From NCBI GenBank assembly GCA_013420905.1, contig JAAXNY010000015.1:62001-126000 (forward strand): a stretch of DNA of 64,000 nt. Direction: 5' to 3'. This document shows, piece by piece, positions 11,861 to 22,470 of this stretch. The stretch's first letter is position 1. Every line of letters starts with the position of its first letter. Under the pieces are notes generated by a model that saw nothing but the letters and a program-made list of their open reading frames with translations, did no database searches and was not told the origin of the DNA. A program made the position numbers and the translations under genes. Source of the stretch: Collybia mongolica (lineage: Eukaryota > Basidiomycota > Agaricomycetes > Agaricales > Clitocybaceae).

Positions 11861-13083
11861 ATGGCTTCCTCGTATGTTCTTCAGCTTTTCATGTTTCTCA
11901 TACGCTCATTTGGATCCTCAGAATACCAAAAACCTCATGGGCAGACGATGTTGATGAGCAAGGTAACGAGAGTGGAAGGGGCAATCAGATCACGAATTTA
12001 CACGGTCATCCAGAACAGCCCAAAAACGAGGATTTCGTCGATGAGAATGGCGTTCGAACAATGATTGAGTACATGATAAACGACGAGGGGAAGAAGGTGA
12101 AGGTATGGACTATGTGCTGCACTTTGACGACATGCGTGATTATCATCCTCTTACGCAGATTACCCGACGCACGAAGCGCACCCTTCAAAAGTCCGTGGTC
12201 GAACACACCGTGGCAGAGCGCCAGAAGTGGGCCAAATTCGGGCAAGAGAGGGGCAACAAACCTGGACCGGATCGGGCCACAACAACGATCGCTGAGAATG
12301 TTGCTTTGAAACTGAGCGCGGGTAACAAGGTGCGTGCATCAACTCATTTCTGGCAATAGGGTTTTCTAAGCTGAATCGCTCTAGTCTACGGAACCCGAAC
12401 CTGCGCCCGAGGAGAATGTAAAAACACAGCTTGCCCGAGCTGGCGCTGGCAAGGTCATTTGTCGACTTTGCAAGGGCGAGCATTTCACCGCAAAATGTCC
12501 TTACAAAGACACTCTTGCCGGTCTGGAGGCAACAGGTTCGTGCCTCTGATATTCTATTTCTAACATCCGCCGAATTAATTCTGCTCTAGACACCGGCGGC
12601 GCTGGGCCCGACGACCTTGGAGTCGGACCTGATACAACTTCCGCCCCTTCGGGCCTGGGCGCTTCCTCCGGCGGAAAATACGTTCCCCCCTCCATGCGTG
12701 GTGCAGGTGGGACTCGTGTGGCCGGAGACTCGATGCGTGGTGGCCCTGGGAGCCGGGACGACCTCCCAACGTTGCGGGTCACCAACATCTCTGAGGACAC
12801 GCAAGAAAACGACCTCCGCGAGCTCTTTGGGAATTTTGGCCGGGTGGCGAGGGTGTATGTTGGTCGTGACAGGGAGACAGGTGCTGGGAAGGGCTTTGCG
12901 TTCGTCAGCTTTGAGGAAAGGGCGGTCGCGCAGAAGGCTATGGAGAAAGTGAACGGGAAGGGCTACGATAATCTCATTTTGAGTGTACAGTGGAGTCGTA
13001 AGTTTTCTCTTTTCTTCCCGTATTGTGTGATGGGCTTTTTTTCTGACTGAATCCTACTAGAACCGCGACCAGAGCAGAGATGA
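11861..13083 (+). CDS. TIF35: Translation initiation factor eIF3 subunit g
   Basis: Six exons: 11861-11871, 11922-12102, 12159-12329, 12385-12535, 12590-12997 and 13061-13083, giving 314 aa. The N-terminus has the eIF3g signature SWADDVDE, then [17 protein letters not shown] and the basic [16 protein letters not shown] block. A CX2CX3HX4C zinc knuckle ([13 protein letters not shown]) lies near residue 155-170. After a Gly-rich linker with KYVPPSMR comes a C-terminal RRM with RNP2 LRVTNI and RNP1 GKGFAFVSF. eIF3g is an RNA-binding subunit of the eIF3 complex, acting in scanning and reinitiation in the cytoplasm. All parts are present and all splice phases agree. Confidence 0.96.
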
Positions 13084-13392
13084 GGGTTGGTGTATCTCCT
13101 ATGACCGTGATTTCTATGTTGTATATTGGAGACAATGCGCATCTTTTGTCTGTCAGGAACGGTCGTGGTGACGGGATTAAACGCATGAGGTCCATAAATG
13201 CATTTGGTGTTTGAACCCCATTACTTGGTGAAGTCAAGGCACTGATCCTCGTTAGGATATATATCATGACTGTGTGACCGTCACTCATTTCATAGACAGC
13301 TTGTATGCATGTTATATTTATATTCTGACAACTTTCATAAAAAGATACAGTAATGTACATGTATGATTTCATTCACCATTCATTCACCATTT

Positions 13393-14706
13393 CTAGAGGC
13401 TCCCATATTGCCCGGTTCCCCGTTTATGATTAGCTCCGCCATAGGTGGGCGTGAGAGGGACTTCTTCACGATAACGATCATAATAAGGCACTTCTTCTAA
13501 TTCAGAACCCGCTTCATCAGTACCATAACCTTTCCCTGCCCCCCGACTCGGAGACTGAGACCACGGAAAGAAGCGCAGGGTCTGCGACTGCAGACGTTTG
13601 AGTCGGGCGACAGTTGGGAAATGAATGAAGGGGTAGTGTCGGCCGCTATTGCGAAGCCAGAAATACAGCAGCCGGGACAAGATCAGGGATCTATTCGGGA
13701 TTGATTGGTGAGCCAAATCAGTAACATTGGGCTAATAACTCACGGGATGGCGAGCCAGAGGATAATCGATATAATTGAGTGCGACTCGGGCGGTGGCTTC
13801 TCCCCATTCTCAGAATCTGGGTCCTTGGGTGGGTCTTGGGGTGGGTCGGGGTCGGGGTCGGGATCGTGCGGTCGTGGACCCGTTAGCGGTTTGTGACACG
13901 CGTGCTTTGTTTTCCAAGAAAACGCGTGTGTGCCGTTGAACTGCCATAGGAACGACGGCGTCGAGGGCTGTGCAAGTGCGGGTATGGTCAATTCTAAGAG
14001 AAGTTGAGCTAGGCAAAGGGGAGAGGCACCTCTGCGGCGGGGTCGCACTGGAATAGGAATGTCGCTTTTTGTGTTTGATGCATGTATGATCCACCATGGA
14101 ACGTCACTTGCAGAGGTGCTGTTGGATTATGGTCATTTGGCGGTCATTGGGGCTGGGATATGAGCGTACCATGCAAGTCGCTGTTGTTGATCTTGTCTGC
14201 AAGCTTTGCGTTTGGGTCAAGTCCGGCGGTTTTGGCGATAGGGATGACTTGCAGTATACGGGATGGCTCTGATGGATGTTTCGGTCGCGTATTGATGACT
14301 ACACCCCAATCTGTTCAGTCGAAGATCGCGACTCAGTGGTGGTGATGCAAACGTACCTGTGAGGCATATCCGGGTTCCTTCGGGGCACTGATGTGCTCTA
14401 AGTCATAATTCACGAGTCCTGGACAGGATCACATACCTGAAGTTCCTCTGGTAACGTCCCATCCCATTTCAGTGCTTCACCGAACCCCAAGGCGTATTTG
14501 CGCTGAGTATGTGTCGGTGGCGTTTCCTCGTCGATAGAGATGTCGAAGGAGCCCGCTCGGGCCTTTAGTAATGGGCAGAGATCGAACTCCAGGTCATTGA
14601 CTGCAAAGCTGCATCGGAGACCGCTGTCGTCTGTTGCTCGGATGTCTGCCTGCACAGTCCACGATACCCATGCGAACCATAGATATGACCAGGCTGTAAT
14701 TATCAT
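13393..14706 (-). CDS. ATG27: Autophagy-related protein Atg27-like
   Basis: Six exons on the minus strand: 14706-14437, 14387-14357, 14310-14170, 14118-14030, 13967-13744 and 13690-13393, giving 350 aa. It starts with a signal peptide (MIITAWSYLWFAWVSWTVQA). The luminal Cys-rich mannose-6-phosphate-receptor-like domain shows FDLCPLLK, YALGFGEALKWDGTLPEELQ, CPEGTRICL and FSWKTKHAC. A long run of Asp-Pro repeats (PDPDPDPPQDPP) precedes one transmembrane helix (IISIILWLAIPSLILSRLLYFWL), and the cytosolic tail ends with YYDRYREEVPLTPTYGG. Atg27 is a type I membrane protein that helps cycle Atg9 between Golgi, vacuole and autophagy sites. The Asp-Pro tract is an unusual linker. Identification rests on the luminal domain, topology and length. 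Confidence 0.85.
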
Positions 14707-15520
14707 GGGCGGGATTATAGATATTTTACTCGGACAATTACAAGGCTTGTCCCCAGCGATTCACCTTGGAGTCCTGGAGTTCATTTCTCCGGACCGCCGG
14801 TGCGAGAGTGGGGCCGCACTATGGGCGCTTGTAGTTGATTCCTCGACGGATGGTAAACGTGTCCAATTGGGTGAGAAAGAGCATCGATCGCGAGTGGTAG
14901 AAGAATAGAATTTCGAGCTCAAAGCTCAAATGTCATGAAGGTAGTTGATGAACAATTTGGTCGCAACAAAATCTGCACCGCCACCTCTTACGCGCCCCCC
15001 CCCTGCCAACAACCACAATCACCGTTTAACATGTACGATCCTTCACTGTGTAGGCCAAGAATACCTCATTTTCCCGGGCCTGTCAGTGGAGCACGTTTGG
15101 CGGACCGATTGTGGCATCGAGGTCTTTTTTAAGCACACGCGAGTCGCAGTCTGAGTGGAATCCATTCGATGAATGATGGCTCTTGGCGAAATTCTCATAC
15201 ACTCTTCGTTTCAAGTTTTCCAGCTTGTCGAATTGATTCTATCGAACAACAGACATGACGAGTTTTTTTTTTTTGACTACCATCATGGACCGGGAAAAAT
15301 GTCGAGGAGGTTTGGGAGAACACACTGGCATCACATGTTCTTCGTGACCACACGCGCCGCGCTTCGTATGCTTTTAGCGACTGACCTCATGATGGACAAA
15401 CGACTTCGCAGCGGGCCGCGAGGCATAATGCCGCCCAAAATTCACTGGACGCAAAAGTCTTCCCATAAAATGGGCTGGCGTAATAAAACCTGAGGTTCTA
15501 ATTCATTCTTCACTTTCACA
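14707..15520. promoter_or_regulatory. Shared divergent intergenic region
   Basis: The Atg27-like gene and the PL26 gene point away from each other, so both promoters must lie here. A 10-nt T run sits near 15265. No TATA-like element or operator stands out. Confidence 0.4.
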
Positions 15521-18500
15521 ATGTCGTCGAAAGCACCGGCCGCGGTGGATTTGAAGTGGGTTGATGGCAAAGCACCGACTGCGACCCCGACAGGAACGGC
15601 GTTCGGTATACCGTGGAATAAGGGAGAAATCGACAAGACCACACCGATTAATGTGACTGCTGGGGGAAAGTCCGTTCCAGTTCAAACTTGGCCAATGGCA
15701 TAGTGCGTCTGCTATTCAGCCCGTGACCATAAACGCACTGATCGTTGTCTTCTTCAGTTGGCCCGACGGGAGCTTGAAATGGACAGGACACTCGATCGCT
15801 GCAAATGTTGGCCTTAGCGACACACTACGCTTGACCACTGGCACTCCGGCAGAACCATCATCGCGAGTAACAGTGACCGAATCATCTTCGAATATTGTAG
15901 TTACCACTGGGACCTTCTCGGGTACGTACACCCCAATGTAATGCTTTCGTTTGATATTCATCGCACCGTGATTAGCCACTTTCAACAAATCTGGAAACGT
16001 GTTGATCAACTCTATCTCTGTTTCCGGAAAGGTCCAAGTACGGGCAGGAACGCTTGTTGTAAACGTGCAAGGTGCTCCGGACGAATTCGAGCTTGACGGT
16101 CCGCGCCCTAGTGTAGCTACCACTACTGGGAGGGTTGATGCTGTAACTGTGGAACAAAATGGCCCCGTTCGCGCCGTGATAAAGGTTAACGACACGCCGA
16201 GCCGTCCATCCCCGCGCTGACCATAAATCCAACAGGTCACGGGAAAGTACACAGGAGGTGGCCACGCAGATTTTCTCCCCTTCACAGTCAGGTTTTACAT
16301 CACCGCTGATGCGACGGCCCTCAGGATGGTACATTTCTTCATCTACGATACCGACCAAAACAAGGACTTTATCAGAGGCATTGTAGGTGACTTCGACACA
16401 CGGACGTGTGATCAACTCACCATGTTTCCCAGGGTTTGAGATTCACCACTCCCCTATCGGACGAGCTCTACAATCGACACGTGCGGTTTGTTACCGCAGA
16501 CGGCGGTATCTGGGGCGAGCCCATCCGTGTGCTCTCTGGCCTTCGCCGTGACGCGACCGCCGCGGTTTTAACACCCCAATTTGAGGGAACGGCGACATCG
16601 GCCATCTCGACATGGCCAACGTCCGTCTCACAATTCGTCGACCAGTTGGCGGTATGGTCGGACTACACTCTGGACCAGCTCTCTTCGGAGCGGTTTACGG
16701 TTGCGAAACGTACGGTTGCTGGTAGGAGCGCTTCGTTCCTAGGTAATGCCGGATTCGGAACTCGTGCGTCTGGCCTCGGGTATGTTGGTGGAGCTAAAGG
16801 CGGAGGCGTGGTTTTCGCGTTGAAAGGTTTGGAATTGTACAGTGTTTGGAAAGGGCTGAGTTGATGGTGTGATTTTTTTTTCAGATTTTTGGCAGGGTGC
16901 ACCGCGAGGGCTGGATATTCGAGGTGCTGGTACTGACACAGCTACGGTCACGTTGTGGTCTTATAACCCAAGGGTAAGTGATAGGTTGAAAAAAAAAAAA
17001 AAAAAACAACAAATCCCAATGAATGATATTGCCTGTTCTTATCACAAGGCTCCTGCAATGGATATGCGTCACTATGATACCGTTACGCATGGCGTATGTC
17101 ACAACTTTTATGTTTTTTTTTTTCTTCACGACTCTCATCATTTTCAGTTGGACCTCTCATACGAGGATGTTGGGAACCCAGACCCGAACCCTGTCGGCAT
17201 CGGCCGCTCTTACGAGGCAACCTTGCAGCTCTTCCCCGCGACGCCATCGCGCGCTACCTTGGCGTCGCTGGCCAAAGTCCATGTACAGACTCCGCAATCT
17301 CCCTTTATCTTGGCCCTAACATTCTCCTAGACCCAGACACCCCAAATCGTAGCGAACCCATCGTTCTACGCAGCCCACAGATTGTTTGGCCGCTGGTAGG
17401 AATCGCGCCGCGCCCGACCTTGCGTTGTCCTAAAAAAAAAAACTATTCCTAGGAATGTCCCGAACACCGCTACAGCCGGTGCGGCAGCGCTCGAGAAGCG
17501 TAAAAGCGACCTTTTGGACTTTTATCTCCTGGTAAGACGGGGTCCTCCAGAAACACTAACCACGAAGTTGATCCCTGTTTCATTTTTTTTTTTTCTCCAG
17601 GATATCGAACAGAGACAATTCTATGGGTTCTGGGATTACGGCGACGTTATGCACACGTACGACCAGACGCGCCACACGTGGAGGTACGATGTGGGGGGGT
17701 TTGCGTGGGATAATGGCGAACTCTGTGAGCCTTTCGCGTCCAGGGATTTTGCGTTTTACAATTTTTTAACGCACCCCAGCGACGGACCTCTGGCTCTGGA
17801 TATCGTTCCTGCGGACGGGGCGCGCTGATATTTTCCGTGTTGCGCATGCGATGACGCGGCACCTGTCGGAAGTGGACTCGCATCATACGGGGCCGTTCGC
17901 GGGTCTGGGGAGCCGCCATAATGTGTCGCATTGGGGCGATGGAGCCAAGGAGGCGCGGGTTAGCGGGAGTACCCTCCGGAGACCGTTCTTCTACCTTACC
18001 AGTGAGCTTTTTTTTTTTTTCGCCCCGACGAAACGAAACCCCGTACTATATTTTATTGATTTGGTTGGGCAGCCGATGAGTTGATGGGGGACTTGATGGA
18101 CTTTACGCTTCGGGCGGACCAGACTATCATGACTTGGGAGCCCCTTCGTAAAGTCTTCCCGCCTCCGCCGCCGGAGGGGCCTGGACGACTCCGTATCGGA
18201 CCCGATTGGACAACGTTGGCTGGGAACTGGTTCACTAAGTGGGAGCGTACTGTGAGTATCTTTCGATACGTTCACTCCACGGCTCTCATCCAAAGATATG
18301 GTAGAATGACACAAAGTGGAGGGATCGTATCAAAGTCGGGATGGTAACAAAAAAAATTCTTATCTGGTCTCCTCTGTATTGACAGGCCTTGCGATCTGGG
18401 TAGCACGATATTGGGGGGTTCAAGTTTGGCTTGTTCACTGGGAACGGTGCGGCTGTGGGGTGGAACGCAGATACTGCCCGTATGGTCGATGAGGGGGGTG

Positions 18501-19351
18501 TGGGTCTAGGATCGTAAGTTGCTCCGCCTCCGCCCTACCTATAAAAAAAAATTATTCTCAATGTATCCTAGGTACCACCTTACGATGATATTTGGGGGAG
18601 GAGAGTTCTTGATGGAGGTTATGGAGCTGATTACGGATGAACCGGCCTTTGATGCGGCGTGGGTGGACTTTTGCAAGTTTTATAACGCTTCGAACGCAGA
18701 GTATGTTCGTACCCTTTTTATTTAGAGTTCCGACGCTCACTTCCCGTCCCCCCAGCAAGCTCGCGAGGTATGGGATAAGTTTCTCGAGTGGGGGTTTCAG
18801 TCAAGTGAGTACAACTCAGGGACTGGTCTGATAAGTGAACAATAATGCAAATTTGGACTTAGTATTACGCCAAGTTACAGGCTTATGCTGGTCAGCCTAT
18901 AGGCTGGAGGACTTGTGACATGAAGACTGACGTTATTCCAACTAGGTGAACGCCTCAAGGATGCGACACTAAAACAAGCAGCCTGGAATGTCATCAACAC
19001 GAACAGGGTGGGCGTTTGGCCGCCCGTGACTAAAGTAGGAGGCACGGACGTCATCAATCCTATCTCAGAGGTAGGTCATCCTCACGAATGCTGATTTGAT
19101 GAATCTATGATTGACTCGTTACCAAGATTGCAAACCTCGGCACGAACGACGCGGGGCAGCTGTCTTTGTCCGAATACGCCGTTCTCGCCATCGCGCCGGA
19201 ACTCGCGCCTGAATCCCTCATGGACCACCACGCGGACGGCCAAGAGTGGGAGCAGTCGACTATCGCAGAGGGGGCATCCGTCCGTGAAAAAGCGGGTGCA
19301 GAATCGGCGGAGGGGGGGAGAAGCGTTTGGAGGAAGTTGGTGTGTTTATGA
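15521..19351 (+). CDS. PL26 exo-rhamnogalacturonan lyase (PcRGLX/YetA family)
   Basis: Twenty exons give 906 aa; starts: 15521, 15758, 15976, 16236, 16433, 16885, 17049, 17148, 17331, 17453, 17601, 17780, 18073, 18317, 18404, 18572, 18756, 18863, 18946, 19127. Landmarks in order: WPMAYWPDGSLKWTGHSIAA (N-terminal barrel), QNGPVRAVIKVTGKY, FFIYDTDQNKDFIRGIGLRF, FYGFWDYGDVMHTYD, WRYDVGGFAWDNGEL, LWISFLRTGRADIFRVAHAM, then HHTGPFAGLGSRHNVSHWGD in the helical catalytic part. Family members cleave rhamnogalacturonan I (pectin backbone) from chain ends by beta-elimination. No signal peptide is visible, so the product may stay inside the cell or use another start. An apparent frame break near 17780 and a TAG at 18401 both vanish once introns 17725-17779 and 18344-18403 are spliced. 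All phases agree. Confidence 0.9.
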
Positions 19352-19827
19352 GGATGTGCGGGGGATTGTTTGGGATAAAATGGGAATAGCGTACACAATG
19401 GGATTCACCGAGTCGGAGTCGATCTGATGCGTGACGAATGATATCGATCGAGTATCCGAGGTGTACCTCCATTTAGGTGGCTTCGCTTGAATACGACTTG
19501 AATATTGCAGACTCTGTAAAGGAAATTGGTCGCGTCGAACGCCCCCATGTCCACGACGCTTACTGTGAAATTACGGAAAGAAAACGTAAAAAAAACTGGT
19601 ATTGTTTACGCCAGAATTAGCGCCGAGAACCCACCGAAACGCCACCCGCCACGCGTTACCCCCCAAAGAAGCGCGGCCCTGACCTCGATGCGCCGACAGT
19701 GGGCGCCGCACTCCCCAGCACCAGCACCTCATAAGCTGCTCACTCACACGTCCACACACCCACGACCACAACCACGACCACGACCACGGTCTTCCCCTGC
19801 CGCACGGGGCCTACGGCCGGGGGCCCC
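19352..19827. other. Region without recognised gene
   Basis: GC-rich stretch with short frames and a simple CCACGA-type repeat near 19750-19790. No domain was recognised. Confidence 0.4.
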
Positions 19828-20170
19828 ATGGCGGCGGCGCCGCGTGCTGTCAGTGCTGAGTTTTGGGAAACGGTGTGTCCGCGGGGGCGGAGGCGGATAA
19901 TCAGTTCTGCGGACCAGCCTGGGGATGTGGACGCGCTTGGGATAGTGGAGTGGTGGGTGGAGAAGCTGAGGGCGGTGAGGGGGGCGGGTGTATGTGATGA
20001 CGAATGGGGGGAGGGGGTGGTTGGAGGGGCTTGAGGGTGCGTTGAGGCGCGATGGGTGGGGTGCGGTGGGGAGTAGCTTGGATTTGCGGTTGAGTGTTGA
20101 GCAGGTGCAAGTTTCGGTCGCGGTGGTTGCGGAGAGGGCGGAGGTGTTTGTTCGGGAATGGGGTATGTGT
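19828..20170 (+). pseudogene. Fragment resembling a fungal O-fucosyltransferase C-terminus
   Basis: Two overlapping frames, joined only by a frame change near 20000, read DVDALGIVEWWVEKLRAV and then YVMTNGGRGWLEGLEGALRR, DGWGAVGSSLDL and VAERAEVFVREWG. This recalls the C-terminal half of fungal GDP-fucose O-fucosyltransferase-like proteins. The usual end after the VF block (often NGFSSLTSN) is missing, and the match stops at a GTT microsatellite. I see no catalytic N-terminal part upstream. I read it as a truncated, frameshifted scrap; the assignment is by memory of the family and is tentative. Confidence 0.4.
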
Positions 20171-20174
20171 GTTT

Positions 20175-20195
20175 TTGTTGTTGTTGTTGTTGTTC
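20175..20195. repeat. (GTT)n microsatellite
   Basis: About seven TTG/GTT units in a row, directly after the O-fucosyltransferase-like fragment. Confidence 0.8.
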
Positions 20196-20319
20196 TGGTC
20201 ATCCTCTGAATGTGAGATTACAGTTTTCAAGCCTGACATCTAATATTGCAACCCTTCGGATGGCGAAAGGACTCGATCCGTCGACTACACGGTTCTTGTG
20301 ATTATAATAATTGAAATTG

Positions 20320-20341
20320 ATATATATATATATATATATAT
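20320..20341. repeat. (TA)n microsatellite
   Basis: About ten uninterrupted TA units upstream of the HVA1/Tudor gene. Confidence 0.9.
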
Positions 20342-20517
20342 TTACTCCTATTGAATTCACCCCCGCCAATGACGACATTGCATTTCCCATGTCTAAGACA
20401 CAAAACCAGGGGAGGGGGGTTTATCAGGCATTCGAATTCACACACTCTCTGTCCAACCAACTCCAACCCAACTCCTCATCTCGACAAACCCCCCCCCAAG
20501 TACGCATCAAAACAAAA

Positions 20518-21469
20518 ATGACAAGCGTCGCTCAAGCCCCCATCCAAGAGGGCGACAACGGTACGTCCATCCCACTCCAACCGCACACACCCCCCACTCG
20601 GCGGGCAACTCACCCCACTGCACGCAGTATCATGGAAGTGGGGCGGCGGCGAGCCAACGGGCACCGTCGCAGAGGTCAAAACCACCGGCCAGCTCGAGAT
20701 CGAGTCCAAAGGCAAGCTCGTGCACAAGAACGCGGACCCGGCGAACCCCGCCGTGCACGTCGCGCGCGGGGCGGGCAACGATGTCGTTAAGCGCGCGAGC
20801 GAGCTCACGAAGCTTGGTGATTATGCTGATGAGGAAGGCGAGGGCGAGGAGCAGCAGCAGAAGCATCTGCCCGCGGAGGAGGAGGCCGAGGGCACCTCTG
20901 CCGCTCCCACCGCCACCGCCACCGCCACTGTGAGAGGGCCCACTCATAAGCGAGGGCCGAAGAAGAGGGCGCCGCCGCGCAGGAAGGCGGGCGCTGCGGC
21001 GGCTGCTGGTGATAAGCGCGAGCACGAGGATGAGGGAGCTGCCGCCGGCGCAGAGGGGACGGCTGAAAAGGAGGCCGGCAAGAAACCGAAGAAGACAAGG
21101 GTGAAGGTGAAGGTGGCAGAGGCAGAGGCGGCGGAGGAAGGGGGCGACCACGACCACGCCGCCGCCGCCGCCGCCGCTGTGAAAGGGGCGAAGAAGAAGG
21201 GCCCCGGGCGGCCGAGGAAGGGGTCAAAGTCGAAGAAGGCGCAGGGCGATGAGCATGAACATGAACATGCGGAAGGGGAGGCGATGGTGGTGGATACGAC
21301 AGCTAGTGATGGTGGTGGTGGTGGTGCGGCGGCGGAGGGGGAGGCGCCGGTGAAGAAGAGGGGTCCGGGCCGTCCTAAAAAGTCGGACGCCGCTGAGCAT
21401 CCACACTCTGCGGGAGGGGAGGCGCAGGGCGATGTCGTCGCTACGCGAACGCGGTCGAAAGGCGAGTAG
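20518..21469 (+). CDS. HVA1/Tudor-domain protein with AT-hook-like repeats
   Basis: Two exons, 20518-20560 and 20628-21469 (67-nt intron), give 294 aa. Residues about 10-80 match the small HVA1 Tudor domain: EGDNVSWKWGGGEPTGTVAE, GQLEIESKGKLVHKNADP and NDVVKRASEL. The remainder is low-complexity Ala/Glu/Lys/His with three spaced basic AT-hook-like motifs: KRGPKKRAPPRRK, KGPGRPRKGSK and KKRGPGRPKK. Free-standing HVA1 domains are common in fungi and bacteria; fusion to GRP-type AT-hooks suggests a nuclear DNA-binding or chromatin role, which is inference. The coding strand is very GC-rich, and this creates long open frames on the opposite strand that are not genes. Confidence 0.87.
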
Positions 21470-22079
21470 GGCCCGGCGCGGACATGCGTGTTACATGTAT
21501 AGTATAGTATCTCTCGATTGGGTTCGGTCTCGGCGTTTTGTATTTTTGTTCGGTGGTAAATACACGGTGTAAGAATTTGTGATGGGCTTAGCAGGTTACT
21601 ATCTGGCATCGGGGGGCTCTCTATGCGATTTGGTCGTGTGGGGCAAGGCGCTGAATGCGGAATCTTCTGGTCCGGCCGTCTCATCCCATCCCGGTTGGAC
21701 GGGGGTGTGAGGTTGTGTGGATCGTGCTGGACTATTTTGTTCGGTGGGTGCCACGTGGGTTGCCCTTTTCTTCCCCTTTTTCCCCTTTCGACGTCGCTGG
21801 AGAACTGTATGTATACTGTCGTTTCGTGTTGTTTGATTAGAGAAGTTTTGAGTAAAGTCCATGAGTAAGTGTGTAATCGATGGGTAAACAACTTTTTTCT
21901 TTCTTTCCCGTTAGTAACGGATGCCTTCCTTTGGTGTATGTTCGTAGGCAAGGGTTCTTCTCAGTACAGGATATGAGCATATTTCACAGCATGGGGTCGC
22001 ATTGATCCATGAAATGCGGCTGACCTCCGGTGCCCAGAAAAGATCCTTGCCAACGGTAGCGTCGTGAGACTGCAGAGAC
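21470..22079. other. Intergenic region
   Basis: 3' flank of the HVA1/Tudor gene; no domain recognised. Weak similarity to the FunK1 relic may start near 21912. Confidence 0.4.
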
Positions 22080-22388
22080 GGATATTTGTGCGAGGACGCC
22101 ATTCCCGGGGGACGTCATCTACGAACAGTATTCGTGCGGCGGTGTGGGCCAGGTAGGACGACAACGTCGGGGTATCCCTCACGGCCCCGCACTAGCCACC
22201 AAAGCCTCGTACCCCCCTCTTCCCATAAACGTTGATGCGAGATCAGTCAGCAGGAGCGCTATACGCAAGCTTTTGGCGGACGAAACCCTGCCTGCCCCAC
22301 AAGCCAACCCCCGCCTTGATGGACACCCTATCGAACGAACGGATGCGGCCGACGTGAATCCCGCCCGTCTCGGTTGGGGGTTTTCGGG

Positions 22389-22419
<31 letters not shown>

Positions 22420-22470
22420 TTCATTAGTTCTTCGTTGTAGGTCTCTGGCATTGTTTGGAAAAACGTAAAT
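22080..22470 (-). pseudogene. FunK1 protein kinase relic
   Basis: Read on the minus strand, this stretch parallels exon 3 of the intact FunK1 gene at 42.9-45.9 kb. It begins with the same acceptor plus ATTTACG at 22470 (ATTTATG in the intact gene) and reads IHVGRIRSF and QKLAYSAPAD where the intact copy has IHVGRIHSF and QSLVHSAPAD, then LAHTAARILFVDD versus TWRTATRMLFLDY. A stop (TGA at 22243-22245) replaces the Arg after SAPAD. A poly-T run in the sense strand (A25 on the plus strand, 22389-22413) replaces a much shorter run in the intact gene. Frame shifts and the lack of other exons confirm decay. Confidence 0.8.

Noticed and set aside
17775..17830. Apparent frameshift and stop in the PL26 gene
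   Set aside because: Resolved by a normal 55-nt intron (17725-17779) that restores LWLWISFLRTGRAD.
18395..18403. Apparent in-frame TAG in the PL26 gene
   Set aside because: The TAG is the acceptor of a 60-nt intron (18344-18403); the next exon starts HDIGGFKFG.
20630..21951. Long minus-strand frames (up to 335 aa) opposite the HVA1/Tudor gene
   Set aside because: Ala/Ser/Pro-rich translation caused by the GC-rich repeats of the plus-strand gene; no domain, and the spliced plus-strand reading explains the region.
22389..22413. A25 tract as the poly-A tail of a retroposed gene
   Set aside because: It lies inside the FunK1-like sequence at the place of a short A run in the intact gene, and homology continues on both sides.
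22144..22440. 98-aa plus-strand frame
   Set aside because: It mirrors the antisense frame of the FunK1 gene; the real homology is on the minus strand.
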